Positions 1-6,946 of a DNA stretch of 23,437 nucleotides are shown here, one piece after another; positions within the stretch are counted from its first letter, which is position 1; each line of letters begins with the position of its first letter. Source of the DNA: Pseudomonadota bacterium (GTDB taxonomy: Bacteria > Pseudomonadota > Gammaproteobacteria > Burkholderiales > Thiobacillaceae); assembly GCA_021791235.1 (NCBI GenBank), contig JAJYXA010000419.1:1-23437 (forward strand), given 5' to 3'. The notes under the pieces are model-generated. The model was not told where the DNA came from. It worked only from the letters and a program-made list of their open reading frames with translations, and ran no database searches. The position numbers and the translations under genes were made by a program.

Positions 1-865
1 TGGCCACCAGCATGGCGACAAGATACGGAATGATCGTGACCGCGGTGTGAAAGCCCTCCTTCGCGCCCTCGACGAAGACCTCGTAGGCATTGACCCGGCG
101 CCGCACGGCCATCAGCAAAAAGGTGACGATGATGCCGAACAGCAGCACGTTGCTGAGGATGGACGACTGTCGCGCCATGGCGGCGGCGTCGAGGCTGGAA
201 AAATACGCGACCATGCCGCCGACCAGGGCGGTGGCGCCGCCGAGGTAGGCCATCGTGACGCGGTTCCACAGGTGCAGGCGCTGGAAGAAGCCGATGACGA
301 AGAGGCCGATCAGGGTGCCGATGTAGGTGGTAATCAAGAGCGGCACGAAGACGTCGGTCGGGTCGGCCGCGCCGAGCTGCGCGCGGTAGGTGAAGATGGT
401 GACCGGCAGCAGCGTCACCGACGCGGTGTTGATGACCAGGAAGAGGATCTGCGCGTCGCTGGCGGTGTCGGACGAGGGGTTGAGCTTCTGCAACTCCTGC
501 ATCGCCTTGATGCCGAGCGGCGTGGCCGCGTTGTCGAGGCCCAGCATGTTGGCGCCCATGTTCATGGTCATGGCGCCGAGCGCAGGATGGTTCGCAGGCA
601 CCTCGGGAAACAGGCGCTTGAACAGCGGCGCGAGGCCGCGCGTCAGTACGTCGAGCATGCCGGCACGCTCGCCGATTTTCATCACACCAAGCCACAGCGC
701 CATGACGCCGGTGAGGCCGAGGGCGATTTCAAATGCGGTCTTGCTGCTGTCGAACAGCGCCTTCACCAGCGCGGCGAAGATGCCGGCATCGCCGAGAACA
801 ACCAGTTTGAATGACGCAATCAGGAAGGCGACGAGGATGAAGCCGATCCACAACGCGTTGAGCAT
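1..865 (-). CDS. SpmA/SpmB-type nucleoside-recognition (Gate) domain membrane protein, 3' end missing
   Basis: The reading frame is open from an ATG at 865 to the left window edge, giving about 288 residues; the C-terminus lies outside. The product is very hydrophobic. Around residues 100-130 it has the SpmA-like signature NMGANMLGLDNAATPLGIKA. Near the cut end it has VNAYEVFVEGAKEGF, typical of the start of SpmB. It is therefore the SpmA-SpmB fusion form; from family knowledge the full length is about 400 residues. The family contains Gate (nucleoside recognition) domains in the inner membrane. In non-sporulating bacteria its role is not settled, and solute transport is only presumed. An AAGG ribosome site precedes the ATG, which starts 6 bases after the stop of the CobD-like gene, so the two are probably cotranscribed. 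The family call is firm; the function is not. Confidence 0.88.
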   Translation of the reverse strand, partial: MLNALWIGFILVAFLIASFKLVVLGDAGIFAALVKALFDSSKTAFEIALGLTGVMALWLGVMKIGERAGMLDVLTRGLAPLFKRLFPEVPANHPALGAMTMNMGANMLGLDNAATPLGIKAMQELQKLNPSSDTASDAQILFLVINTASVTLLPVTIFTYRAQLGAADPTDVFVPLLITTYIGTLIGLFVIGFFQRLHLWNRVTMAYLGGATALVGGMVAYFSSLDAAAMARQSSILSNVLLFGIIVTFLLMAVRRRVNAYEVFVEGAKEGFHTAVTIIPYLVAMLVA

Positions 866-871
866 GGGACC

Positions 872-1789
872 TTAAGATATCCAGCCGGCGATCACGATCA
901 GCAGTCCGGCCGCCAGCCAGATCACCAGGCCGCGCCAGATCATGCTGACGGCGCTGTCGATGCAGTCGGCGTCGGGCGCCTGGCCGCTGCCGAGCTCGGG
1001 CCGCCACACGGTTTCGCCGCCGACGTTGACGCTCTGCCCCAGCTTCACGCCCATGGCGCCGGCGCCGGCGGCGAGCACCACGCCATCCTCCGCATCCGGC
1101 CAGGTATGGGCCTGGGTGCGCCAGCAATAAGTGGCGTCCTCGAAGTTGCCGGCGATGGCGTAGGTCAGCGCGGTCAGCCGCGCTGGCAGCCGGTTGACGA
1201 CGCGAAACGCGCGCTGGGCAAACCCGCCGAAGCTTCCCCGGCTGGCCAGCCAGCGCCGCGACAGAATCGATGCGGTGCGATACAGCACCGCGCCGACCGG
1301 GCCCAGCGGCACCAGCAGCACGAACCAGAACAGCACGCCGAACATCTGCCGGTGGCTTGCCGCCATCACCTGTTCGAGGGTGACGCGCGCCACGTCGTCG
1401 GCACTGAACCGGCTGGCATCTCCGCCGCGCCAGGCGCCGAGCTGCGCCCGCGCCTCTTCGAGGTCGCCGGCGCGCAGCAGACGCGCAATCTGTTCGGCGT
1501 TGTCGCTGAAATATTTGAACCCAAGGGTGAAGTACAGCACAGCCACATTCCACGCCCAGCCGAGGACGGGGCTGATGCCGTCGAGCAGGGCAAAAGCCAG
1601 CCACACGCCCGCCAGCACCGGCAGCACCGCCAGCGCCCAGGCAATCGCGCCGTGGCTGTACTCGCCGGCATTGAAGCGGCGCTCAAGCCACTGGGTGAAG
1701 CGGGAATAATGCTGGTAGTGCGGCAGCGGCTGCCGCAGCGGACGCAGATGTTCGAGGGCAACGGCGGCAAGGACGGAGAAAAATGCCAT
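872..1789 (-). CDS. CobD/CbiB-family integral membrane protein
   Basis: The 305-residue product has hydrophobic segments near residues 50-75, 80-95, 150-170 and at the C-terminus (about 283-304). The motif FKYFSDNAEQIARLLRAGDL and the spacing of the segments match the CobD/CbiB family; canonical members join aminopropanol phosphate to cobyric acid in adenosylcobalamin synthesis. No other cobalamin gene is visible here, and the sequence is of the divergent kind common in betaproteobacteria, so a role in B12 synthesis is not assured. AmpE-like membrane proteins are the main alternative. The ATG overlaps the stop codon of the upstream GyrI-like gene by one base, which indicates translational coupling. 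The gene ends 6 bases before the SpmA/B-like start. Confidence 0.75.
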   Translation of the reverse strand: MAFFSVLAAVALEHLRPLRQPLPHYQHYSRFTQWLERRFNAGEYSHGAIAWALAVLPVLAGVWLAFALLDGISPVLGWAWNVAVLYFTLGFKYFSDNAEQIARLLRAGDLEEARAQLGAWRGGDASRFSADDVARVTLEQVMAASHRQMFGVLFWFVLLVPLGPVGAVLYRTASILSRRWLASRGSFGGFAQRAFRVVNRLPARLTALTYAIAGNFEDATYCWRTQAHTWPDAEDGVVLAAGAGAMGVKLGQSVNVGGETVWRPELGSGQAPDADCIDSAVSMIWRGLVIWLAAGLLIVIAGWIS

Positions 1790-2316
1790 CAGCGGTTCAT
1801 CTCCAGGGTGAAGGTGCCGATGCGGCTCGCCCGACCTGCCGGACGGTACAACTCCACCGTCGGCATGACGATGGCGCGTCCGCTTTGCTCCAGCGTATCG
1901 GACAGCGCCTGGTAGGCCTTGGACGGCGCCAGCAGCACCGCGGCCTGCACCTGTGCGGCGTACACCGGACGACGTTCGATGCGCCCTTCCTTCAGGCCTG
2001 CCGGAATCGGAGCGTCCTCGTCCAGGGTGTAGCCCAGCTGCGCGCGCACCTTGCCGTTGGCGGCGCGCGGGTCGGTGAGAATCACGCTGATGGTGTCGCC
2101 GGCCGCCACCTTGGCCACAGTGAATTTATCCAGCGCCGTGCGCTGCGATTTGCGCATGTTGCCAATCGGGCCGTCGTAGTCGAGATAGGCGTAACGGTAC
2201 GGCCCCGCCTCGGTTTCGGTCACGCTGACGGCGTTGAACCCGCCCCACCACCAGAACACCGCCAGCAGCGGCAATATGAATGCCAGCACAAATGCCGGCC
2301 ACTGTTTTTTGAGCAC
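1789..2316 (-). CDS. Membrane-anchored GyrI-like (effector-binding fold) protein
   Basis: A GTG start at 2316 is chosen because an AGAAGGGG ribosome site lies 7 bases upstream; the same frame runs much further upstream but only as non-coding shadow. The product has 175 residues. It begins with a charged LKKQW stretch and one transmembrane helix (about residues 6-22, ending in WWW), followed by a soluble domain of about 145 residues. Motifs such as AGPYRYAYLDYDGPIGNM, then an Asp/Pro-rich turn and a basic-hydrophobic C-terminal strand, resemble the GyrI-like small-molecule-binding fold. In that fold 'xxGPY' and 'Y.G.' patterns recur. The domain would lie in the periplasm. Its ligand is unknown. 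It heads a three-gene run with the CobD-like and SpmA/B-like genes, overlapping the next start by one base. Confidence 0.7.
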   Translation of the reverse strand: MLKKQWPAFVLAFILPLLAVFWWWGGFNAVSVTETEAGPYRYAYLDYDGPIGNMRKSQRTALDKFTVAKVAAGDTISVILTDPRAANGKVRAQLGYTLDEDAPIPAGLKEGRIERRPVYAAQVQAAVLLAPSKAYQALSDTLEQSGRAIVMPTVELYRPAGRASRIGTFTLEMNR

Positions 2317-2652
2317 GGATGATCCCCTTCTTCCATCATGGAAGATACCACAGCCAGGCCGGCGATTCGGCGCATCGATGAAGCGGGCCGGACCGGACTG
2401 CTCCAGCCGGACGCCGCGTCCGGTCAAGCGCGGAAACCAAAATCCTGAAAACCGCGGTTTGAACCGCAGAGATATGTCCCGCAGGGGCGGTATCCCTTGA
2501 GACACGGAGTAAAAACAAGGCGTTGCAGCCCAAGCGGCTTGCACCCGTTGGGTGAATCGGCAAAAGTGCACGACCGATTGTTTTCTCGATGTTCTCTGTG
2601 CCTCTGTGGTGAGGAATTCAGGATAATGCGGAGGAGTTCGAGGAGCCTGTTC
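2317..2652. repeat. Gene-free divergent intergenic region with degenerate repeat-like sequence
   Basis: This 336-base gap lies between divergent genes. It holds the GyrI-gene promoter at its left end, a 12-base palindrome AAACCGCGGTTT (2449-2460) and GAACCGCAGAG just after it. At 2591-2613 there is the inverse-looking phrase CTCTGTGCCTCTGTGGTGAG. Paired 'ccgcagag...' and '...ctctgtggtg' phrases are common in dispersed non-coding repeats of proteobacterial genomes, and this looks like a decayed copy. Frames through it read as junk. The -35/-10 of the hydrolase gene is not recognisable. Confidence 0.4.
2330..2350 (-). promoter_or_regulatory. Candidate extended -10 promoter and palindrome upstream of the GyrI-like gene
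   Basis: Read on the minus strand, TGGTATCTT (plus 2342-2350) is an extended -10 element. It would place transcription start near 2335, about 19 bases before the GTG start. A perfect 7+1+7 inverted repeat, CTTCCAT-C-ATGGAAG, occupies 2330-2344, overlapping the -10 and the predicted start point. That is a typical place for a repressor operator. No good -35 is visible. Confidence 0.4.
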
Positions 2653-3612
2653 ATGATCATTCGCCTGCTGTTCGCCCTGCTGCTGTCGCTGCTTTCCGCC
2701 GCCCATGCGGCCCCGTCCTCCGGAATCGAGGAAGCGACCGTGCCGATGAAGGCCGTGCGGCTGGGCGCCCATAGCTATTTCGTGCAAGGCCTGCCGGGCG
2801 CCGCTTCCAGCGAAAACCAGGGGTTCATGTCCAACGCCGGTTTCGTCGTCACGCGCGACGGTGTGGTGGTGTTCGACGCGCTGGCCTCGCCGCCGCTGGC
2901 CGAAAAACTGGTCGGCCTGATCCGCACGATCACCCGGAAACCGATCAAGATCGTGGTCGTCAGCCACTACCACGCCGATCATTTCTACGGCCTGCAGGTA
3001 TTCAAGAAGCTGGGCGCCGAAATCTGGGCGCACCGCCTGGCCGAAGGCCAGACCCGCACCGACGAAGCCGCCTTGCGCCTGGAACAGCGCAAGGAAGCGC
3101 TGTTCCCCTGGGTGGACGAGAACACGCAACTGCTGGAGGCCGACCGCTTCATCCAGGGCGACACGGACTTCGAACTGGGCGGCGTGCAATTTGCGCTGCG
3201 CCACGTCGGCCCGGCGCATTCCAGCGAGGATCTGGCGATGCTGGTGAAGCCGGATCGCGTGCTCTATGCCGGCGACCTGGTATTCCGCGGCCGCGTGCCG
3301 TTTGTCGGCGACGCCGACGGCGGCGCCTGGATCGCCGCGCTGGACAAGCTGATCGCGCTCAACCCCAAGGTTCTGGTGCCCGGCCATGGCGCGCACTCGC
3401 GCACCCCGCGTGCCGACCTTGCGTTCACCCGCGACTACCTGCAATACCTGCGCACTCACATGGGCAAGGCCGCGCGCGATCTGGTGCCTTTCGAGGAAGC
3501 CTATGAAAATACCGACTGGTCGAAATACCGCGCCATGCCGGCTTTCGCCGAAGCCAACCGCTTGAACGCGTACAACCAGTATTTGCGGCTGGAACATGCG
3601 GGCGGCGAGTGA
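2653..3612 (+). CDS. Exported metallo-beta-lactamase-fold hydrolase (SoxH-like)
   Basis: The ATG at 2653 is preferred over an upstream in-frame ATG at 2626. AGGAG lies 7 bases before it, and the product then begins directly with a signal peptide (residues 1 to about 21, ending SAAHA). The 319-residue protein carries the full zinc ligand set: H105-Y-H107-A-D109-H110, H189 in VGPAHSSED, D208 in YAGDLVF and H245 in PGHGAH. It should bind two zinc ions in the periplasm. Length and export resemble SoxH and the zinc hydrolases of quinoprotein systems, but no sox or quinoprotein genes are adjacent. The substrate is therefore open; a thiol ester or lactone is possible. It is not followed closely by another gene and is probably monocistronic. 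Confidence 0.88.
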   Translation: MIIRLLFALLLSLLSAAHAAPSSGIEEATVPMKAVRLGAHSYFVQGLPGAASSENQGFMSNAGFVVTRDGVVVFDALASPPLAEKLVGLIRTITRKPIKIVVVSHYHADHFYGLQVFKKLGAEIWAHRLAEGQTRTDEAALRLEQRKEALFPWVDENTQLLEADRFIQGDTDFELGGVQFALRHVGPAHSSEDLAMLVKPDRVLYAGDLVFRGRVPFVGDADGGAWIAALDKLIALNPKVLVPGHGAHSRTPRADLAFTRDYLQYLRTHMGKAARDLVPFEEAYENTDWSKYRAMPAFAEANRLNAYNQYLRLEHAGGE

Positions 3613-3744
3613 GTGCAGTGGCCAGGGACGAGCCGCGCGGATCGACGTCCGTTTGGACGATAAACGCACCCCGCTACCTCGATTCGCCCATAAAGCGCGA
3701 TAATTTGGCGTCAATGAGAAAACCATCGAACGCTTATCCGCCTC

Positions 3745-5349
3745 ATGCTTTGCCCTCCGGAAGAACTCCTGCAGAAAAACCAGGCGTTGTCGAACACCTG
3801 GCAGCGCTACCGGGCGGCGCCGAGTTTTGAGAGCTTCGTCGAGCTGGCGGTATCGATCAACAGCTTCACCGAGTTCCTGATCGACAAGGGCATCACCGCC
3901 CTGCATCACGCCAGCCACCAGCTGGAGCAGGTGACGCTGGCGCTGTTCAACAAGGATGTGGGGCATCCGCTGCCGCAAACCGCGCTGGACGACCTGAACG
4001 AACGCATCCTCGCGCTGGGGCGCATGGCGAATACCCATGCCATGGCGACGGCCGGCCTGGCCGCGCGGCACCAGGACCCGCAGCACCTCTCGCCCAACGA
4101 CATCCGGGTGGGGCAGACTTGGCTGATCGGGCACGACCAGGCGGCCTGGGACGACTTGCAGTCGCAGCTCGGCTATTTCGGCATGCGCGCGACGTTCGCC
4201 ACCTGGGATCGGCCGCTGCCGGACAGCGCCGGCGCTGCTCCCCTGCTGCTGCTCGACCTGAGCAGCCTGCCCGAAGCCGAGTGGTGCGACCGCATCCAGG
4301 CGCTGCGTCGGCAGTTCGCGATGGGACAGCTGATCAGTCTCGGCATGCCCTCCGATTTCGAGCGGCTGCAGCAAGCCCTGCGCGGGGGATGCGACCGCTG
4401 CCTGCTGCAAGGCACGCCTTCGCACGCCATCGTCGAGCACATCATGGAACTGAACGAGCGGCATGACCAGGAAGCGTATCGCGTCCTGATCGTGGAAGAT
4501 TCCAAGACGGCCGGCCACCTGATCCGCCGCACCCTGGAAGAAAACCAGATCGTCTCCGAGATCGTCAACGATCCGCACCAGACGTTGAACGCGCTCAAGC
4601 AGTTCAACCCCGACCTGATCCTGATGGACATGTACATGCCCAACTGCACCGGCGTCGAGGCCGCGCGCATCATCCGCCAGCACGACGAATTCCTCAGCAC
4701 GCCGATCGTCTACCTGTCCGGCGAGACCAACGTCGCCCTGCAGGTCGACGCCATGCGGCTGGGCGGCGACCATTTCCTCACCAAGCCGTTCAACCCGGTG
4801 TTCCTCAACGCCATCGTCAAGAGCAAGATCGAGCGCTACCGGGCGCTGCGACGCACCATGTACCACGACAGCCTGACCGGACTGCTCAACCACTCCAGCG
4901 GCAAGAACACGCTGGACATGCTGCTGTCCAGCGTGGCGCACGAAGGCGGCTTCCTGTCGGTGGTGATGATGGATATCGACCATTTCAAGCAGGTCAACGA
5001 CACCTATGGCCACCCCGTCGGCGATCAGGTGATCCGCAGCCTGTCGTGGCTGCTCAAGCAGCGCCTGCGCAAGCAGGACATCCTGTGCCGCTACGGCGGC
5101 GAGGAGTTTCTCATAGCCCTCCCGCACACCGATGCCGAACAGGCCTTCGCCACCATGGACCGCATCCGACAGGACTTCGCGCACATTCGCCATCCGTATC
5201 GCGACAGCCATTTCCTGGTCACCGCCAGCGGCGGCATCGCCACCTACCCGCTGCATCAAACCAGCGATGCGCTGATCAAGGCCGCGGACGAAGCGCTCTA
5301 TCAGGCCAAGCGCAACGGCCGCAATCACATCCACGCGGACGCCGACTAG
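3745..5349 (+). CDS. PleD-like response regulator with GGDEF diguanylate cyclase domain
   Basis: The product has 534 residues. Residues 1-110 are helical, with a HHASHQLE stretch that is faintly Hpt-like. Residues about 121-240 look like a degenerate receiver (LLLLDLSSLPEAE in the position of the acceptor strand). A complete receiver spans about 246-370: acidic VED near 250, acceptor D295 in ILMDMYMPN, the Thr/Ser position in IVYLSG, and Lys in LTKPFNP. The GGDEF domain (about 375-534) has intact GGEEF at 451-455. An inhibitory RKQD site lies five residues upstream (442-445). It should make cyclic di-GMP when phosphorylated and be product-inhibited. The ribosome site is poor, so the ATG at 3745 is the least certain part. 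It ends 6 bases from the convergent TSUP gene. Confidence 0.93.
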   Translation: MLCPPEELLQKNQALSNTWQRYRAAPSFESFVELAVSINSFTEFLIDKGITALHHASHQLEQVTLALFNKDVGHPLPQTALDDLNERILALGRMANTHAMATAGLAARHQDPQHLSPNDIRVGQTWLIGHDQAAWDDLQSQLGYFGMRATFATWDRPLPDSAGAAPLLLLDLSSLPEAEWCDRIQALRRQFAMGQLISLGMPSDFERLQQALRGGCDRCLLQGTPSHAIVEHIMELNERHDQEAYRVLIVEDSKTAGHLIRRTLEENQIVSEIVNDPHQTLNALKQFNPDLILMDMYMPNCTGVEAARIIRQHDEFLSTPIVYLSGETNVALQVDAMRLGGDHFLTKPFNPVFLNAIVKSKIERYRALRRTMYHDSLTGLLNHSSGKNTLDMLLSSVAHEGGFLSVVMMDIDHFKQVNDTYGHPVGDQVIRSLSWLLKQRLRKQDILCRYGGEEFLIALPHTDAEQAFATMDRIRQDFAHIRHPYRDSHFLVTASGGIATYPLHQTSDALIKAADEALYQAKRNGRNHIHADAD

Positions 5350-5355
5350 CGGGCG

Positions 5356-6105
5356 TCACCCTGCGATCAGCTTCAGGCCGATCAGGATCGTCACGATCTC
5401 GAACGCCCGCTTGATCCACAGGTTGCCCTTCCTGATCGCCAGGTGGCTGCCCAGATAGCCGCCGAGGATCGAGCCGGCCAGCAGCGCCGGCATCCAGTCC
5501 CACGCCACCGTGCCGATCGCGCCCAGCACCAGCGCGCCGGCGCCGTTCCACACCAGCCCGCACAGGATCAGCGTATAGGCCACCGCACGGGTGTAGTCGA
5601 GGCCGAACCAGCGGATCAGCCAGATGGTGAGAAACAGCCCGGTGCCGCTGGTGATCGAGCCGTTGAGAAAGCCGACGACGAACAGCCCCGCCATGCCGCC
5701 GGCGAGCGCCGCGCCGTGCCGGTTTCTCGGCGCGTGCTCCATGCCGAGCCGGGGCTTGAACACCGAATACAGTCCCAGACCCAGTGTCAGCACGCCCAGC
5801 GCCAGCGTGGCCGTGCGCTCGGGAATCTGCAGGATCGTCACCGCGCCCAGCACCACGCCGGGCAGGCCCGCGCCCAGGATGATCAGCGAGAGGCGGCGTT
5901 CGAGATGGGATTCCTTCAGATGCCTGAGCGTGGCGCCCAACCCGAGCGCGACGCTGGCGACCTTGTGGGTGGCGAGCGCAACCCCGAACGGCAACCCGAG
6001 AAAAATCAGCATGGGGAACTGGATCAGCCCTGCCCCGCCGCCGGACAGGGCCGAAAAGAAATTGGCCGCCAGCGAGGCGACGAACAGGATCAGCTGCTCA
6101 AGCAC
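5356..6105 (-). CDS. TSUP-family (TauE/SafE) anion exporter
   Basis: The 249-residue product is almost entirely membrane segments, about eight. The N-terminal NFFSALSGGGAGLIQFPML and the repeat-half motif FLNGSITSGTGLFLTIWL are hallmarks of the TSUP/DUF81 family. This family moves sulfite, sulfoacetate and related organosulfur anions. A GTG at 6105 is taken as the start because no ATG fits before the first helix and the family length then agrees; the ribosome site is weak. It starts 5 bases after the DUF190 stop, so it is probably the third gene of a crcB-DUF190-TSUP operon. The substrate cannot be read from sequence. Confidence 0.85.
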   Translation of the reverse strand: MLEQLILFVASLAANFFSALSGGGAGLIQFPMLIFLGLPFGVALATHKVASVALGLGATLRHLKESHLERRLSLIILGAGLPGVVLGAVTILQIPERTATLALGVLTLGLGLYSVFKPRLGMEHAPRNRHGAALAGGMAGLFVVGFLNGSITSGTGLFLTIWLIRWFGLDYTRAVAYTLILCGLVWNGAGALVLGAIGTVAWDWMPALLAGSILGGYLGSHLAIRKGNLWIKRAFEIVTILIGLKLIAG

Positions 6106-6110
6106 GCTGC

Positions 6111-6422
6111 TTAAGCAGTGATGCCGATTTCCGCCGGAAATTTTGCGTAGACCAGTTTCAGGCCCGCTTCGGCGATGGCTTGCAGCAACCGGTCGGCCAT
6201 CGCCGCCTCGACGAAGAACTCCACCACCACCGGCAGTTCGCCCGCCAGTTCGAAGAATCCCGCGTCGTGGCGGCCGTGGCGGCCGAACCCTGCCAGCGCG
6301 CGGAACGCCGAGCCGCCGGCGACGCCCATCCCCTGCGCCGCATCGAGCAGCCATTCGTAGGTGAGCTTGCCGTGATGGCGGCTGGCTTCGGACACAAACA
6401 CCTGCAGGCAGACAGCGTTCAT
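6111..6422 (-). CDS. DUF190-family small protein, CrcB partner
   Basis: The 103-residue cytosolic protein is a compact alpha/beta protein: [21 protein letters not shown], a [17 protein letters not shown] core, then LPVVVEFF and a helix with a C-terminal strand. This is the DUF190 pattern, a PII-like (GlnB-like) fold. The family is often found next to crcB. Its start ATG overlaps the crcB stop in an ATGA arrangement, so the two are translated together. A role in sensing or modulating fluoride export is inferred only from this gene association. Confidence 0.85.
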   Translation of the reverse strand: MNAVCLQVFVSEASRHHGKLTYEWLLDAAQGMGVAGGSAFRALAGFGRHGRHDAGFFELAGELPVVVEFFVEAAMADRLLQAIAEAGLKLVYAKFPAEIGITA

Positions 6423-6793
6423 TTGAAAAACCTCATCGAATAAAACCCCAGCCCGGTGGCGAGGAAGGAACCCGTCATGTGGGCAAAGGCGATCAGGCCG
6501 CCGGTGAGCCACAGACCGCGCATCAGCGCCGTGACGACTTCGGCGGAAAAGGTGGAAAACGTGGTCAGCCCGCCGAGCAGGCCGGTGATGAGGAAGAGCC
6601 GCGCTTCCGGCGGCACCCCGGGATGGTCGGCAAACCAGGCGATGACCAGGCCGATGAAATAGCCGCCGATCAGGTTGGCGGCCAGGGTGCCGAGCGGCAT
6701 CGAGGGAAACATGGGGTTGAGCCACAGACCCAGCCCCCAGCGCAGCCACGCGCCGAGGGCCGCGCCCAGGCCGATGGCGAGGAAGGCGGTCAT
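6419..6793 (-). CDS. crcB: Fluoride ion channel/exporter CrcB (Fluc)
   Basis: The 124-residue product has four transmembrane helices. Family motifs seen are [17 protein letters not shown] in helix 1, [14 protein letters not shown] in helix 2, and [14 protein letters not shown] in helix 3, which carries the pore Phe box and Thr/Ser track. CrcB forms a dual-topology dimer in the inner membrane that lets toxic fluoride leave. It is the first gene of the crcB-DUF190-TSUP run and overlaps the DUF190 start by 4 bases. The upstream region (6794-6946) was checked for a fluoride riboswitch and none was convincing. Confidence 0.96.
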   Translation of the reverse strand: MTAFLAIGLGAALGAWLRWGLGLWLNPMFPSMPLGTLAANLIGGYFIGLVIAWFADHPGVPPEARLFLITGLLGGLTTFSTFSAEVVTALMRGLWLTGGLIAFAHMTGSFLATGLGFYSMRFFK

Positions 6794-6861
6794 GGCTGGC
6801 GTGATGCGTGTTGAGTCATGCTCGCATTCTAGCCGACGGTCTACCTGATCAGCGCATGGGC

Positions 6862-6936
6862 AGGCAACCCGGCGTCATGCAGACGCGTTGGATAGCCGAC
6901 AAAGGGGAGAGGGTTGCCTAGCTCCGGACATGTCCG
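6862..6936. repeat. Inverted repeats between the thioredoxin/six-hairpin gene and crcB
   Basis: AGGCAACCC at 6862-6870 is matched perfectly by GGGTTGCCT at 6911-6919, giving a 9-base-pair stem closing about 40 bases. Inside is a smaller hairpin, GCGTC-ATGCA-GACGC at 6872-6886. Immediately after, the 12-base palindrome CGGACATGTCCG occupies 6925-6936. No run of T follows on either side, so a factor-independent terminator is not clear. It could be the processed 3' end of the upstream transcript or a leader structure of crcB. Confidence 0.45.
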
Positions 6937-6946
6937 TGCCATCGGC

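Noticed and set aside
1789..5334. A very long minus-strand open frame (1181 codons) antisense to the metallo-hydrolase and diguanylate cyclase genes
   Set aside because: The opposite-strand proteins have complete conserved motifs, while the antisense product is His/Gln/Val-rich and of the kind high-GC codon bias creates. Only its last 175 codons, after a GTG with a good ribosome site, are a real gene (1789-2316).
6794..6946. Fluoride riboswitch upstream of crcB
   Set aside because: GCCGATGGC and GCTGATCAGG pieces recall the motif, but the conserved order, pseudoknot partners and GATGACTCC-like end are absent.
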